Origin: a bacterium
Lineage (GTDB): Bacteria > Cyanobacteriota > Vampirovibrionia > Obscuribacterales > Obscuribacteraceae
Reading direction: 5' to 3'
DNA: 64,000 nt
Assembly (NCBI GenBank): GCA_018062085.1
Contig: JAGOSY010000019.1
Span: 1 to 64,000 of the forward strand
Shown here: one piece after another, positions 44,209-53,418 of the stretch
How the letters are laid out: the number at the start of each line of letters is the position of its first letter
How positions within the stretch are numbered: the stretch's first letter is position 1
Program-made: the position numbers and the translations under genes
The notes under the pieces: model-generated
Databases searched by the model: none
The model's input: only the letters and a program-made list of their open reading frames with translations
What the model was told of the DNA's origin: nothing

Positions 44209-44867
44209 CTGTATCCGGCTCCACGCTTGGTTCTTATGATGCCGTTTTCCTCACTATCACCCAACTTGCGCCTCAGTGTTTTCATATGAGTGCGCACAGT
44301 ATCAACTGAAGCACTTGAATCGCTTTGCCATACTCGGCTGAGAATAGTCTCTAAGGTAAAGCTTTGATTAGGGTAACGCATCAAAAGTTCTAGCAAACTA
44401 AACTCCTTAGATGTCAGATCCACTTCCTGAGCTGCGCGAAAAACGCGGCAAGCCTCAGTATCGAGTTCAATATCACGCACGGTCAAGACTTTGCCAGCAT
44501 AACTTTGAGGACGCCGAAGCAGAGCCTGTACCCGAGCATTAAGTTCAACGGGATGAAAGGGCTTGACGAGGTAATCGTCAGCACCAGCATTCAGACCAGT
44601 GGCTTTGTCTTCAATTGCACCACGGGCAGTTAACATCAATATTGGTGTTCTGCCCCCAGAACCTCTGTATTGTCTGCACATATCGATGCCAGAAATATCT
44701 GGCAGCATCCAATCAAGAATGACAAGTTCGTAACTCGCCATGCGCAGCTGACTGATTGCAGTAAGACCAGTATCAACATGATCTACCAGGTGTCGGCCTT
44801 GTTCTAGTTGCATCTTCACGAGAAAAGCGAGATTGGTATCATCTTCTACTAACAAAATCTTTGCCAT
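44193..44867 (-). CDS. OmpR-family response regulator
   Basis: 224 residues. Receiver with EDD acidic pocket, phosphoacceptor Asp in LVILDWMLPDISG and Lys in VKPFHPVELNARV; winged helix LTSKEFSLLELLMRYPNQSF and DTVRTHMKTLRRKLGDSE. Partner of the CHASE3 kinase encoded just downstream. Its ATG is one base from the stop of the upstream gene (44869-45549), implying translational coupling with that unrelated protein. The 3' end is made of the 8-bp repeat. Confidence 0.93.
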   Translation of the reverse strand: MAKILLVEDDTNLAFLVKMQLEQGRHLVDHVDTGLTAISQLRMASYELVILDWMLPDISGIDMCRQYRGSGGRTPILMLTARGAIEDKATGLNAGADDYLVKPFHPVELNARVQALLRRPQSYAGKVLTVRDIELDTEACRVFRAAQEVDLTSKEFSLLELLMRYPNQSFTLETILSRVWQSDSSASVDTVRTHMKTLRRKLGDSEENGIIRTKRGAGYRIVDQ

Positions 44868-44868
44868 T

Positions 44869-45549
44869 TCAGCTTACGATTTGCCTCCCTTTTAGGTCCT
44901 GCGAGTTTTTCTCTTGTGAATTAAACTCTGCTGAGTGATTGAATCCAGTGCCACTCGGTTTATACCGCTGAAGCGAAACCGACTTTCCAGAAGCAGCAGC
45001 AAACCATTTTCGCGGCAGAATGGTGCTAAGGCGACTAGGCTTTTGCCCAGTGAATGATACTTTGGGTTGATAGCGCCACTTTGGATTAACCAAAGCTGCA
45101 CCAGCACCATAAGCATCGAGCAGGCGATAGGTTTGATCTATGCAATTATTGGTCAAAAGCGACCAGCCACCAGCCTTGATCACTTCTAACTCTTGCAAAG
45201 CGCGATTAACGTTGCCAGATTGTCTTTCATCATGCAATTCTTTGTAAGCATGATAATTAATATGGTAGCGAAGTTCATTGTGTTGAATATGGTGCCCTTG
45301 AGACATGCTTTCTAGCATTTGCTCAAAACTGCCTTCTTCATACCAAAAGTCTATATCTCCGCCAGGAGGCACATACGAATATTTCGCCAAAGCAATGACA
45401 TCGCTCATCGGAGTGCGTAACAGATGGTCAGAGGAGCCCCAACAGTACTTATTTCTTTTAGATTCTCTAGGCGAAAGAGCAAAACCCCAAGCGACATGGC
45501 CAAATCGCAAAGCCTGATGATAGTTGATAAAAATAAATGACTGAGCCAC
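44869..45549 (-). CDS. possible permuted papain-fold (NlpC/P60-LRAT-like) protein
   Basis: 226 residues from GTG 45549. No family is certain. The order of candidate catalytic residues is His first (His18, RFGHVAWGFAL) and Cys later (Cys136, LLTNNCIDQTYRLLDAYGAG), which is the signature order of circularly permuted papain-like proteins such as LRAT, YiiX and PPPDE proteins, where the Cys begins a helix after NC. The C-terminal 60 residues are polar. No signal peptide, so cytosolic. Located between a coiled-coil gene (7 bp upstream) and the response regulator (1 bp downstream), so it may act in the same pathway. Confidence 0.5.
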   Translation of the reverse strand: MAQSFIFINYHQALRFGHVAWGFALSPRESKRNKYCWGSSDHLLRTPMSDVIALAKYSYVPPGGDIDFWYEEGSFEQMLESMSQGHHIQHNELRYHINYHAYKELHDERQSGNVNRALQELEVIKAGGWSLLTNNCIDQTYRLLDAYGAGAALVNPKWRYQPKVSFTGQKPSRLSTILPRKWFAAASGKSVSLQRYKPSGTGFNHSAEFNSQEKNSQDLKGRQIVS

Positions 45550-45556
45550 TCAGAAT

Positions 45557-45883
45557 TTACCCATTTGCTTGACTTCCCCCGCTCCTAGCTTGCTCGAGAC
45601 CAACTTGATTGAGGCTAGCATGATTGAGGCTAGCATGAAGCTCAGCTTCAAGTTGACCAATTCTCAGCATGGCCGCCTCTAAGCGCCTTGATGTATCAGA
45701 AAGCATCTGCGTCGTCAGCTCAAGCTTGGCTCCGAGACAAACGATCTCGAGGCTATGATCTATGGCAGTATCGATAGTCATCTCCAGACCAGCACCGCTA
45801 AGATGTACAGCCATAGTACTGCGTCCAGCATCGGCGCAGCTAGAAGCAGTCGGCTCTCTAGAATTATTCTCAGTCACTTCCAT
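45557..45883 (-). CDS. small coiled-coil protein, 108 aa
   Basis: Start at ATG 45883 with GGTGGAAG upstream. The middle is a predicted amphipathic helix or coiled coil (LELTTQMLSDTSRRLEAAML, RIGQLEAELHASL). Near the end a 15-bp duplication gives the repeat HASLNHASLN. Not recognised. First gene of the run of minus-strand genes that ends with the CHASE3 kinase. Confidence 0.6.
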   Translation of the reverse strand: MEVTENNSREPTASSCADAGRSTMAVHLSGAGLEMTIDTAIDHSLEIVCLGAKLELTTQMLSDTSRRLEAAMLRIGQLEAELHASLNHASLNQVGLEQARSGGSQANG

Positions 45884-46142
45884 AACAGCTTCCACCTAGC
45901 AGATTCGATACAGCAGTCTTTCAAATTTGCTCGCATAATTGTTGGCAAAATTCCCCAATATTAAATTCATGCCCAATTCAGCTCCTCCCTAGCGTTATTA
46001 TCAGACTCAACTACAGGTAACTGGCAATCAATATTGATTGAAAACCGCCGTGCAAAACGCCGTTAACGGGGAATAAACTATGCATTACCAGGTATCTCGC
46101 CCCTCACAAGTAGGAATCTACGCAACAAATCGGTAGCGCACG

Positions 46143-47732
46143 ATGTTCAGACCCCAAAAGTCGCAGCCCCCGCCCCCAATCCGTCTATCAAAAATGCACG
46201 GAATTCCTGTGTATCAAGACGTCTTTCACGGATTGGAGGAAGCTCAGAAGAACTTAAACCGCTCAGTCGAGCTTCCTTGGATTGCCGAAAACCCGGCCAG
46301 AGACTGCACGCTAGCGGTTATGTGCGACAGAGATGGCGGCGACCCCCAATGGACATTTACTATTGGCGAAGGAGCTTCAAAAGAAATACGTTGGAACTAT
46401 CAGACGGGCGATATAGGTCTAATTACAAATCTACTAACCCGCGAATGCTTGGGTGATAACACCGACATGAACGCCCAACAGCTTGAAGCTTTCGGCGGCA
46501 TGAGGGCGACAGCCAGCAATATACCGAGCATCACAGTACCAAGCGATGACACTCCTGTAGCCAGAGCAGCTTTCACTGAAAGCCAAGAGATACCAAGGCA
46601 CGCCACCCTTGAAGGTGACTTGCTCAATATGACCGTGCCTCATGTTCTGCAGTCTATATTAATTAGCAAAATGACGGGCTTACTCAGCGTCACCCAGCAA
46701 GACGAATTAATTGATGTTTTCTTCGAAAGCGGCCAACCGCTGCACGCTGCATCCCCAGAATGCAAGGGCGAAGCAGCAATAATGGAGCTTTTAACTTGGA
46801 GCAAAGGCAAATTTTCTTTTTATCCAAACGACCGCTCAGGTGAGCGCACAGTACATAGATCAATTGAGCTTTTGATAGCAGAATCGGGGCCCCTCGTAGA
46901 ACAACATGAAGTACTGCTGAAAAATGGTGTAACTATAAACTCGTATTTCATCCGCAAACATCCCCATTTAACAGAAGCACAATTTGAAGAGAAAGTATCT
47001 CGCGGGGCCAATCTTAGTATTGACGAGCAAAAACAGTTCTACCAAATCATCGACAACCAGAGCACTCTGTTTGAGCTTTTGCGAAAAATGCCATTCAATA
47101 AAGTGGAATGGATTCCACTTATATACAATTTGCTAGTTTGCGATTTAGTGGCTCTCACTGACAAACCTACCCAGACCAAACAACAGCCCCTTGAGGCGAT
47201 GGGCGTGGACCGCTCGGCCATCGATGCCGGCATGAAAAACATGATGCGGCAAGAAACTGGACTGATTAACTATCCAGTAATCCTCTATTTTCTTGAGCAA
47301 GAATACTTTAGATGGGAACATACCGGTGCACCATTTTGTTTGCTGATTTTCGAAATGCGTGTGCGTACGCCAGCTGGCCTTGAGCCCCTGCCCCTTAGTA
47401 TGATCAAAGAAGCAGCTAGGCGCATCAATTTGGTCAAACGAAATATTGACCAGTTAGCTCACTTCGAAACATTCGGATTTTTACTAATGCTTCCCTACAC
47501 TGGAGTACAAGCTGCCACCATGGTGGCAAAAAGGGTTACTGAAGTGCTCTGGGATGAAAATATGGGTACCGAACTAGATAGTCGCAATCTTGCCATCGCC
47601 TTTGGTGTCACCGGTATTCCTGAAGACTGCCAAGATCTAGGCATGATGCTCTCTGCTGCCAAAGATGCTATGAATTCATCGAAGGCCAGTGGCACACCAG
47701 TAGTATCATTTAGGGCTTCGCGTAATCAATAA
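46143..47732 (+). CDS. DUF4388 (PatA N-terminal-like) protein with degenerate GGDEF domain
   Basis: 529 residues. Residues about 155-270 form a DUF4388 domain (ATLEGDLLNMTVPHVLQSIL; GLLSVTQQDELIDVFFESGQ; SKGKFSFYPND), as in cyanobacterial PatA and myxobacterial motility regulators. The last 150 residues look like a GGDEF fold: IYFLEQEYFRWEHTGAPFCL, and an end IPEDCQDLGMMLSAAKDAMN like the last GGDEF helix. The signature GGDEF itself is replaced by HFETFGFLLML, so cyclic-di-GMP synthesis is not expected. Probably a signal-binding or scaffold protein. The N-terminal 120 residues are unassigned. Confidence 0.75.
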   Translation: MFRPQKSQPPPPIRLSKMHGIPVYQDVFHGLEEAQKNLNRSVELPWIAENPARDCTLAVMCDRDGGDPQWTFTIGEGASKEIRWNYQTGDIGLITNLLTRECLGDNTDMNAQQLEAFGGMRATASNIPSITVPSDDTPVARAAFTESQEIPRHATLEGDLLNMTVPHVLQSILISKMTGLLSVTQQDELIDVFFESGQPLHAASPECKGEAAIMELLTWSKGKFSFYPNDRSGERTVHRSIELLIAESGPLVEQHEVLLKNGVTINSYFIRKHPHLTEAQFEEKVSRGANLSIDEQKQFYQIIDNQSTLFELLRKMPFNKVEWIPLIYNLLVCDLVALTDKPTQTKQQPLEAMGVDRSAIDAGMKNMMRQETGLINYPVILYFLEQEYFRWEHTGAPFCLLIFEMRVRTPAGLEPLPLSMIKEAARRINLVKRNIDQLAHFETFGFLLMLPYTGVQAATMVAKRVTEVLWDENMGTELDSRNLAIAFGVTGIPEDCQDLGMMLSAAKDAMNSSKASGTPVVSFRASRNQ

Positions 47733-47953
47733 ACTTAGGCAATAAGCGCCATTTGAAGCTAAAATGTAACTGGCAAACAAAAGTCCTATTTGGGGCTAAC
47801 GGACAATGTGAAACTAAACTGCAATGTGAAACTAAAGTTAAACCACTCGCGCCAGCCCAAACAAGGGCAAACCCGACTGACACGATATCTCACATTTGAG
47901 AAAGCCGGCAGCAGATTGCGTATACTGTGATTATAGCCACTGGAACTTTAGCC

Positions 47954-48415
47954 ATGAACGAAACAAAAAGCCCTTCGAAAAACGCCGAAAAGCTACAGTC
48001 AACTGAATCATTGATTCTCTTTGATGGCGTATGTGGGTTGTGCAACAAGTTTGTCCAATACGTACTCAATCACGATCCCAGTGGGCGTTTCCGCTTTGCT
48101 TCATTGCAAAGCGAATTAGCCCACGAAATTCTTAGCCGCCACGGTAAGGATCCAGCCCTATTGAAAACTATTTATTTGATTCGCAACCCCAGCCGTCCAG
48201 ACGAGCAGATTTTCTCTAAATCAGCTGCCGCCCTGCGTATCATCGGCGAACTAAATGGCGCAGCCAAGGGCCTCAAGCTCTTCTTGGCCGTTCCAGCACC
48301 AATGCGCGATCTAGGCTACGACATGGTGGCGGCCGTTCGCTACCGGGTTTTTGGCAAGCACGACGTATGCCCCATGCCTACAGCAGCAGACCGGGAGAAG
48401 TTCCTAGACATATAG
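47954..48415 (+). CDS. DCC-family thiol-disulfide oxidoreductase (DUF393)
   Basis: 153 residues from ATG 47954 (GGAAC upstream; GTG 47927 is in frame). The family's N-terminal motif is present: LILFDGVCGLCNKFVQYVLN with the DxxCxxC redox pair, then FRFASLQSELAHEIL, SKSAAALRIIGELNG, and the C-terminal YRVFGKHDVCPMPTAADREK. Thioredoxin-like predicted oxidoreductase; partner unknown. Stands alone between non-coding gaps. Confidence 0.92.
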   Translation: MNETKSPSKNAEKLQSTESLILFDGVCGLCNKFVQYVLNHDPSGRFRFASLQSELAHEILSRHGKDPALLKTIYLIRNPSRPDEQIFSKSAAALRIIGELNGAAKGLKLFLAVPAPMRDLGYDMVAAVRYRVFGKHDVCPMPTAADREKFLDI

Positions 48416-48557
48416 CTAAGCCTTTAGTCATGTAATTAGCCTCGTATCTAACTAACTCTAGTCTTGTCATTAGCGCCCAACTCAGGGACAATTGCTAACA
48501 GCTTCGAACTACGAATTGATAATTTAAAAGTTTGCGTAAGTCAGTTAGTGAGGCCAT

Positions 48558-50864
48558 TTGAGACCGCCAACCAAAACGCTCAGAATATTCTCTGCCTTAT
48601 CGTTAGTATCGGTCTCTCTCTGCCTGCAGCATTTTTCACTCCAAAAGGCCACAGCTCAAGGCTCAACAGCCAGAGAGGCCACAGCTCAGCCAGCTCAAGC
48701 TAAGCAAAAAAAAACCTGGAACCATCCGCCACAAAGCAGCTGGAAACAAAGCACATGGAAACAGCGCACCGGAGTTTCCAAGCGCTTGCCGCCCATGACG
48801 GAAGCAGTCATAAAACCAGCTGCTACAGAAATATTGGCAGAGAAAACTCCAGCGGAGAAAACTGTAGTAAACGAAAGTCTGGTAGAAAAAAAACTAGTAA
48901 CTAGACCACTAGTAACTAAACCGCTAGTAACTAAACCACTAGTAACTAGACCGCTAGCGACAAACCAGCCAAACAGCAAGTCTTCTACCACAAATTCCTT
49001 CTCCACAAGACCTTTTGCCACCAAACCGGCCTTCAGTAAACCAGCTGCCAGCTTTCATGCAGCTCCAAACTATGTAAACAAAGCAGCGAAAGAAGCTGAA
49101 AAGAAAATTCAAGATCACGACCTAGCCGGCGCTGTAAATATCTGGAGCACAGAGATCGATTCCAGACCAGAGAATGCCGACTCGTGGATAGGAAGAGCCA
49201 GTGTAAAACGCATGATCGGCGACTACCGTGGTGCGCAAGACGACCTGGATCGGGCCCTCGAGCTCAACGCAAATAATGTTTCAGCCCTAATTTCGCGAGC
49301 AGCTGTACTGCGTCGCTTAGCAGACCTAAGGGGTGCAGCCAAGGATATAGATAGAGCAGTTGAGCTGGCACCAAAAAGCTATCAAGCCTTCGCAGAAAGA
49401 AGCTCATTGCGCTTTGCTCTGAACGACATGCAAGGAGCCATGGCCGACTACAACTATGCCATCACACTCAACCCCGAGCTCAACAAACAAGTGGCCAAAT
49501 ACGCTTACTCAGCCAACAGTCAACCACCACTAACCATTCGCGACGCACGCGATGTAAGCAAGCTTGACGGTCGCGCAGAGGCCAAAACTGGAGCCGAGAA
49601 CAAAACTGCCGAAACTAAATCTTCAGAGAGTAAAAGTGCAGACAATAGAGTCGGTGACCACAAGACTCTAGTAGACAATAAATCAAACGAAGCAGGCGAT
49701 ACGCCATTCACGTCGGCTGAGCTAGCACATATGAATAACTCAGCTGTGCACGAAATCAATGCAAAGCATTTTGCTGTTGCCATAAAAACATTCGAGCGAC
49801 TGCTGGAAATTTCGCCCAATTATGCGCACGCCAAAGACAATCTAGTAATTGCTCATAACAATTATGGCTTAGAACTATCAATGCGCCAGCCCAAAGAAGC
49901 TCTAAAGCAGTTTCGCGCGGCTCTTTATCTAGATCCGCGTCAGGCAGCCATTCGTAAAAACCTTTCAGCAATTATGCGAGAAAACGGTCAAGATCCAACC
50001 AGCTCGGAAGACCGACTAGCTATGGCCAACGAGTGCCTATCGCAAGGTGAAGCCGAAGGCGCATTTGTTGAACTATCTGAAGCTCTGAGAATAAAAAACA
50101 CACCACAGCTACGCGAGAAACTACAGGTTGCTCTAGCTGCTATCAACAACAGTGATAGTAAAAGAGCCAATCTTCCGATAAATCAGAAAGAAAAACTAGA
50201 AGCGATATTAGAAACGAAACTAGACTCTAGAAAAAAGTCTAGCGAACAAGAGCTACCACTACCAACAATACTAGGCACCATATTGCCGGCAATTCCGGAG
50301 AGTCCTTCGACTATGACGACAATTGCTGACTTGCCCAATGCCACCATAAAGAGCCGAGAAGCAGTGGCATTGAAGCCAATACGGGCTGCGGAAGACAAGC
50401 CTCAAACAGCACCAGTTCAACTAGAGTCACCATCAGCGACTCCAGGTTATGATGCTGCTTTCGTCAAATCTACTCTCGACAATCCGCCAGAAACAGTCTT
50501 GCAAGTTGCCAGACAACTGGCAAGCGAAAACAGGGAGCTCGATGCAGAAGCGCTATTGAACCGCCTTTGTGACATATTGCGCAAAAAGAGTTTAAAAGGC
50601 GACAAAGCAGCAGAACAAATGCTTGAGCTCACGCTAGAAACTTTAAGTGAACTCTATTTCAAATCGAATCGCTTACAAAATGCCGAGCCTACCCTACGTG
50701 AACTAGTGGCTATCAGAGAGAAGACTAAAAGCCCAGATGATCACATTCTAGGCAAAACCTTAGCGGAATATTCACTGGTGCTTAAATCACTAGGCCGCGG
50801 TGAAGAAGCTTCCAAACAAGAGCAAAAAGCCAACTTCATTCTCAATCAACTCTCAGCTCACTAG
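48558..50864 (+). CDS. secreted TPR protein with pentapeptide tandem repeat
   Basis: 768 residues; TTG 48558 with GTGAGG upstream begins a good signal peptide (LRIFSALSLVSVSLCLQHFS, cleavage near ATA-Q). A Lys/Thr/Pro-rich region with LVTKP repeats follows, then TPRs (for example AWIGRASVKRMIGDYRGAQD-like units near residues 210-320 and NYAHAKDNLVIAHNNYGLEL near 415), a disordered centre and a C-terminal pair (YFKSNRLQNAEPTLRELVAI). Periplasmic or surface scaffold of unknown role. Similar architecture to the genes at 61336 and 34143. Confidence 0.78.
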   Translation: MRPPTKTLRIFSALSLVSVSLCLQHFSLQKATAQGSTAREATAQPAQAKQKKTWNHPPQSSWKQSTWKQRTGVSKRLPPMTEAVIKPAATEILAEKTPAEKTVVNESLVEKKLVTRPLVTKPLVTKPLVTRPLATNQPNSKSSTTNSFSTRPFATKPAFSKPAASFHAAPNYVNKAAKEAEKKIQDHDLAGAVNIWSTEIDSRPENADSWIGRASVKRMIGDYRGAQDDLDRALELNANNVSALISRAAVLRRLADLRGAAKDIDRAVELAPKSYQAFAERSSLRFALNDMQGAMADYNYAITLNPELNKQVAKYAYSANSQPPLTIRDARDVSKLDGRAEAKTGAENKTAETKSSESKSADNRVGDHKTLVDNKSNEAGDTPFTSAELAHMNNSAVHEINAKHFAVAIKTFERLLEISPNYAHAKDNLVIAHNNYGLELSMRQPKEALKQFRAALYLDPRQAAIRKNLSAIMRENGQDPTSSEDRLAMANECLSQGEAEGAFVELSEALRIKNTPQLREKLQVALAAINNSDSKRANLPINQKEKLEAILETKLDSRKKSSEQELPLPTILGTILPAIPESPSTMTTIADLPNATIKSREAVALKPIRAAEDKPQTAPVQLESPSATPGYDAAFVKSTLDNPPETVLQVARQLASENRELDAEALLNRLCDILRKKSLKGDKAAEQMLELTLETLSELYFKSNRLQNAEPTLRELVAIREKTKSPDDHILGKTLAEYSLVLKSLGRGEEASKQEQKANFILNQLSAH
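48894..48968. repeat. 15-bp tandem repeat, 5 units, in frame
   Basis: CTAGTAACTARACCR is repeated four times, plus a degenerate fifth unit, coding for LVTRP/LVTKP. The repeat lies just after the signal peptide region of a secreted TPR protein, a position comparable to the TolC repeat at 7456-7545. Confidence 0.88.
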
Positions 50865-50893
50865 CTCTTCTTATAGTTCTATTTCGACGCTTT

Positions 50894-51112
50894 CTACTTC
50901 CCACCTGTCGATGCGGGCACTATGGCCCCAGAACCATCGTCAGGCAAGGCTAATAGCAAGCGCATGTATAACTTAGCGGCAGTTGAACACTGCTCGTCGC
51001 TCCAAGGCAAAACACGAAACTCCTCCATGATTGAAAGAATTGCACTGCGACTTTTGGCCCCAGCAATTTTAGTCAGCCACTGTTGGAGTTCAGCACTATC
51101 AAGATCAGCCAT
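50894..51112 (-). CDS. small hypothetical protein, 72 aa
   Basis: Soluble, helical, acidic: MADLDSAELQQWLTKIAGAK, SIMEEFRVLPWSDEQCSTAA, ending in a Gly/Ser tail. No recognised family. The ribosome-binding site is unremarkable (ACGGGT before ATG 51112). It lies between the TPR gene (convergent) and the strong terminator at 51151-51196 and is accepted because codon use and composition look protein-like and nothing else covers the region. Confidence 0.5.
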   Translation of the reverse strand: MADLDSAELQQWLTKIAGAKSRSAILSIMEEFRVLPWSDEQCSTAAKLYMRLLLALPDDGSGAIVPASTGGK

Positions 51113-51150
51113 AAATACCCGTCGTTAAGAGAAGGGACCAATATTATTAT

Positions 51151-51196
51151 AAAAAAGAACTCGCGGGGCAAACTTGATTGCTCCGCGAGTTCTTTT
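51151..51196 (-). terminator. rho-independent terminator of the 51242-51643 gene
   Basis: On the minus strand GAACTCGCGG and CCGCGAGTTC pair, extended by GCAA/TTGC inner pairs with one bulge on each side, around a short loop, and the stem is followed by TTTTTT. It begins 46 bp after the stop codon of the small secreted-protein gene. Confidence 0.9.
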
Positions 51197-51241
51197 GAAT
51201 CTAGTGAAATTTAAGCGCTTGCGGGAGCAAAGCCTAAATCA

Positions 51242-51643
51242 TTACTCTTCTAGCTTGTTAACGCTGAATGAATCTGGATGGAACGGTGTTTGGAAACCAT
51301 CCATGATGCCATTTTTCATACCGTAGTAGGTACCAGTAGCGCCACCGTAAACAAGGCCAGCTGGCAATGTTACGACTGAAACTAGCAAGCAAGCAGGACC
51401 GCAATCTTTGCCGCCGATTTTATCAGCGCATTTCTCGGTCAAATCTTTGTAACCTTTTACTGATTGACGAACAATCGCAATCGGTGTTCCGACTACAACG
51501 CCAGCAGCAACGCCACCAACTCTTGTAGGAAGAAGAGCGCCTTGGACAACTTTGTCCATATTATCGTCAGCAGCGAAAGCTGGGGCAGCAACTGCTGCAA
51601 CAGCTAGAGCAGCTATTGCCAAACTCATAACTTTCTTGATCAC
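51242..51643 (-). CDS. small exported protein with Gly/Ala/Val-rich hydrophobic segments
   Basis: 133 residues. GTG 51643 with AGGAGG seven bases upstream, the best ribosome-binding site in this part of the window. Signal peptide MIKKVMSLAIAALAVAAVAA ends at AFA-A. The mature protein has two hydrophobic stretches (GGVAAGVVVGTPIAIV; ACLLVSVVTLPAGLVYGGAT) and a Cys cluster (ECADKIGGKDCGPAC region, three Cys). I do not recognise the family. The strong translation signal and strong terminator suggest high expression. Confidence 0.75.
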   Translation of the reverse strand: MIKKVMSLAIAALAVAAVAAPAFAADDNMDKVVQGALLPTRVGGVAAGVVVGTPIAIVRQSVKGYKDLTEKCADKIGGKDCGPACLLVSVVTLPAGLVYGGATGTYYGMKNGIMDGFQTPFHPDSFSVNKLEE

Positions 51644-52053
51644 AACGAACCTCCTAGAAACCCTTTAAAACTAGTAACCTACTTGACGACTAAAATAATA
51701 ACGCTCTACCACAAACATCTTCTGATACTAGTGGCGTCGTAAACTCAGCAAAGTTATCAGACAGTGGCGTTTTGAGCGATTTTGCCTGATGCCTGTGGGT
51801 CGCCAAGACCCCTCAGACACCTACATTTTGCCACGTTGCCTACTAAAACTCAAGAAGACTCTTATTAGTCTATAAAGTTCCAACAATTTAGATATACGAA
51901 AAGTATCTTCTGCTCCTTCCTTGTGTAGAAACCAAAACACAGACTAAATCAAAACACGATACTACTATTGGTACCAAAGCGCTTCAATTGAACGTTTTCT
52001 TGATAGCGCTGACAAGAAGATTTACTTAGCTAAATTAAACGCAGCTGACTCAC
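51644..52053. other. 410-bp intergenic region with one hairpin
   Basis: Leader and promoter region of the small exported-protein gene. One structure is notable: at 51790-51819 the minus strand can fold TGTCTG with CAGGCA and GGGTC with GACCC around TTGGC (one G-U pair). It could be a leader structure or part of a small RNA. No convincing promoter boxes or open reading frame found. Confidence 0.4.
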
Positions 52054-53364
52054 TTAGCTGACTGATCGAGCCGAACTACTGGCGAGCGCTTGGGAGAGGA
52101 AGAACTTCACGACTTGCCACTCACTCCAAAAGCGATCGCGAAGTTGCGACTTATTTTGCTTAGGAGAAAGCATCTCTGTTTCGAAAGCACATGCCATATC
52201 ACTCAAGTAAATATCACCGGCACTAACAAACGCCACATGGCCACCATTCTTTGGCGTTAGTAAAGTAACGTTATCATTCTCAGAAAATTCACGACCAGAG
52301 AAACTAGAAATTGGCACCAAGGGGTCATCAACGGCAGCCACAATCAGAGATGGAATGTTGATGGCCGAAATTACTCGCAAGGCAGAGGCGCCATGATAAT
52401 AAGCAGCAGCGTCTGAGTAACCGGCATCAGGAGCCGTAAATGTGTTATCGAAACCACGCAGAGAAGTAATTGACGACAAAATCTCCACATCGTATCGCCC
52501 GGGAAACAGCCGGTTCTTGGCTCTTACCTTCTCTTTCAGACTAATGAGAAAGCCATTTTCGTAGAGCCAATTTTCACCGCGCTCGATAGTGCTAACGCAC
52601 TGGTCTAGCTCAACTGGAGGGCAAACAGCACAAACGGCATCAATTATATTGTCAGCATCTCTCGGTTCTCTCTCGCTTTGCTCATGGCCTGCGCCGCTTT
52701 CAATATCGAACTGCGTTCCCGCTATACTTGCCTGCCCTCTTTCAACAACTGCGTGTCCTCTTGCATTGTTTGCGTGACCTTGCTCGCCGGCGGCCTTGAG
52801 AACAATATTGCCACCGAGGGAAAAACCACTGAGAAAAATCTGCTCGAAACCAAAGCGCTTTTTCAAATCAGCAGCGATCGCTACGATATCCTCACTCATA
52901 CCCGCATTATAGAGACCACGAGCTAAATGAAGAGTGTCTCCACAATTGCGCAAATTGACGCGGCAAACGCTAAAACCAATGTTCAAAGCTTTCTCACAAA
53001 CACCTTTTACATAACTTGATTCAACCGAACCTTCTAGGCCATGGACGATTAGAACAAGATTTTTGGATAAGTCTTTGGTGAGAGGGGCGTAATTTTTGTA
53101 TTTCTGCGCCAACTGCTCCGGTCGGTGCAAGACCACTACTACTTGATTGCGATCAGGCTTAAGCTGCTGTAGGTGGGGGTTTTGATCATTTGCTGAGAAC
53201 TCCTCGCAAGGAGGATCAACATCTATTGTGAGCTTTTCACTAATGCAATCAGTCAAGGGAAAAGTTCGACGCATAGCTAAGGGAGCTAGTGTCATTAGGT
53301 GAGCATTCGCTAACCCAAGGGCTGGTATGAATTTCGCTAAGCGCACCTTTACTGCATCCCCCAC
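52054..53364 (-). CDS. YheT-like alpha/beta hydrolase (UPF0017)
   Basis: 436 residues from GTG 53364. Features of the YheT/ABHD1-3 family: FIPALGLANAHLMTLAPLAM near the N terminus, oxyanion region LVLIVHGLEGSVESSYVKGV, nucleophile elbow GFSLGGN (Ser), VCAVCPPVELDQCVSTIERG, catalytic Asp in VAAVDDPLVPISSF and His in TPKNGGHVAFV. A stretch of about 45 residues (HANNARGHAVVERGQASIAG and following) between elbow and the CPP motif is an insertion. Predicted esterase or lipase; substrate unknown. Confidence 0.92.
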   Translation of the reverse strand: MGDAVKVRLAKFIPALGLANAHLMTLAPLAMRRTFPLTDCISEKLTIDVDPPCEEFSANDQNPHLQQLKPDRNQVVVVLHRPEQLAQKYKNYAPLTKDLSKNLVLIVHGLEGSVESSYVKGVCEKALNIGFSVCRVNLRNCGDTLHLARGLYNAGMSEDIVAIAADLKKRFGFEQIFLSGFSLGGNIVLKAAGEQGHANNARGHAVVERGQASIAGTQFDIESGAGHEQSEREPRDADNIIDAVCAVCPPVELDQCVSTIERGENWLYENGFLISLKEKVRAKNRLFPGRYDVEILSSITSLRGFDNTFTAPDAGYSDAAAYYHGASALRVISAINIPSLIVAAVDDPLVPISSFSGREFSENDNVTLLTPKNGGHVAFVSAGDIYLSDMACAFETEMLSPKQNKSQLRDRFWSEWQVVKFFLSQALASSSARSVS

Positions 53365-53371
53365 TTACAAC

Positions 53372-53380
53372 TGGTATAAT
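53372..53380 (+). promoter_or_regulatory. extended -10 promoter element
   Basis: TGGTATAAT matches the extended -10 consensus TGnTATAAT on the plus strand. It lies 39 bases before the ATG of the small ORF at 53419 and just upstream of the YheT start on the other strand. No matching -35, which extended -10 promoters do not need. Confidence 0.55.
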
Positions 53381-53418
53381 CAGCTTATATCATTACCTTC
53401 ACTCGAGCACCCACTGCA

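Noticed and set aside
48894..48968. CRISPR-like appearance of short regular repeats
   Set aside because: No spacers between units; simple coding minisatellite.
928..52880. GCGATCGC octamers (near 928, 52131 and 52872), the cyanobacterial HIP1 sequence
   Set aside because: Only about three in 64 kb; HIP1-rich genomes would have many more. Not treated as a signal.
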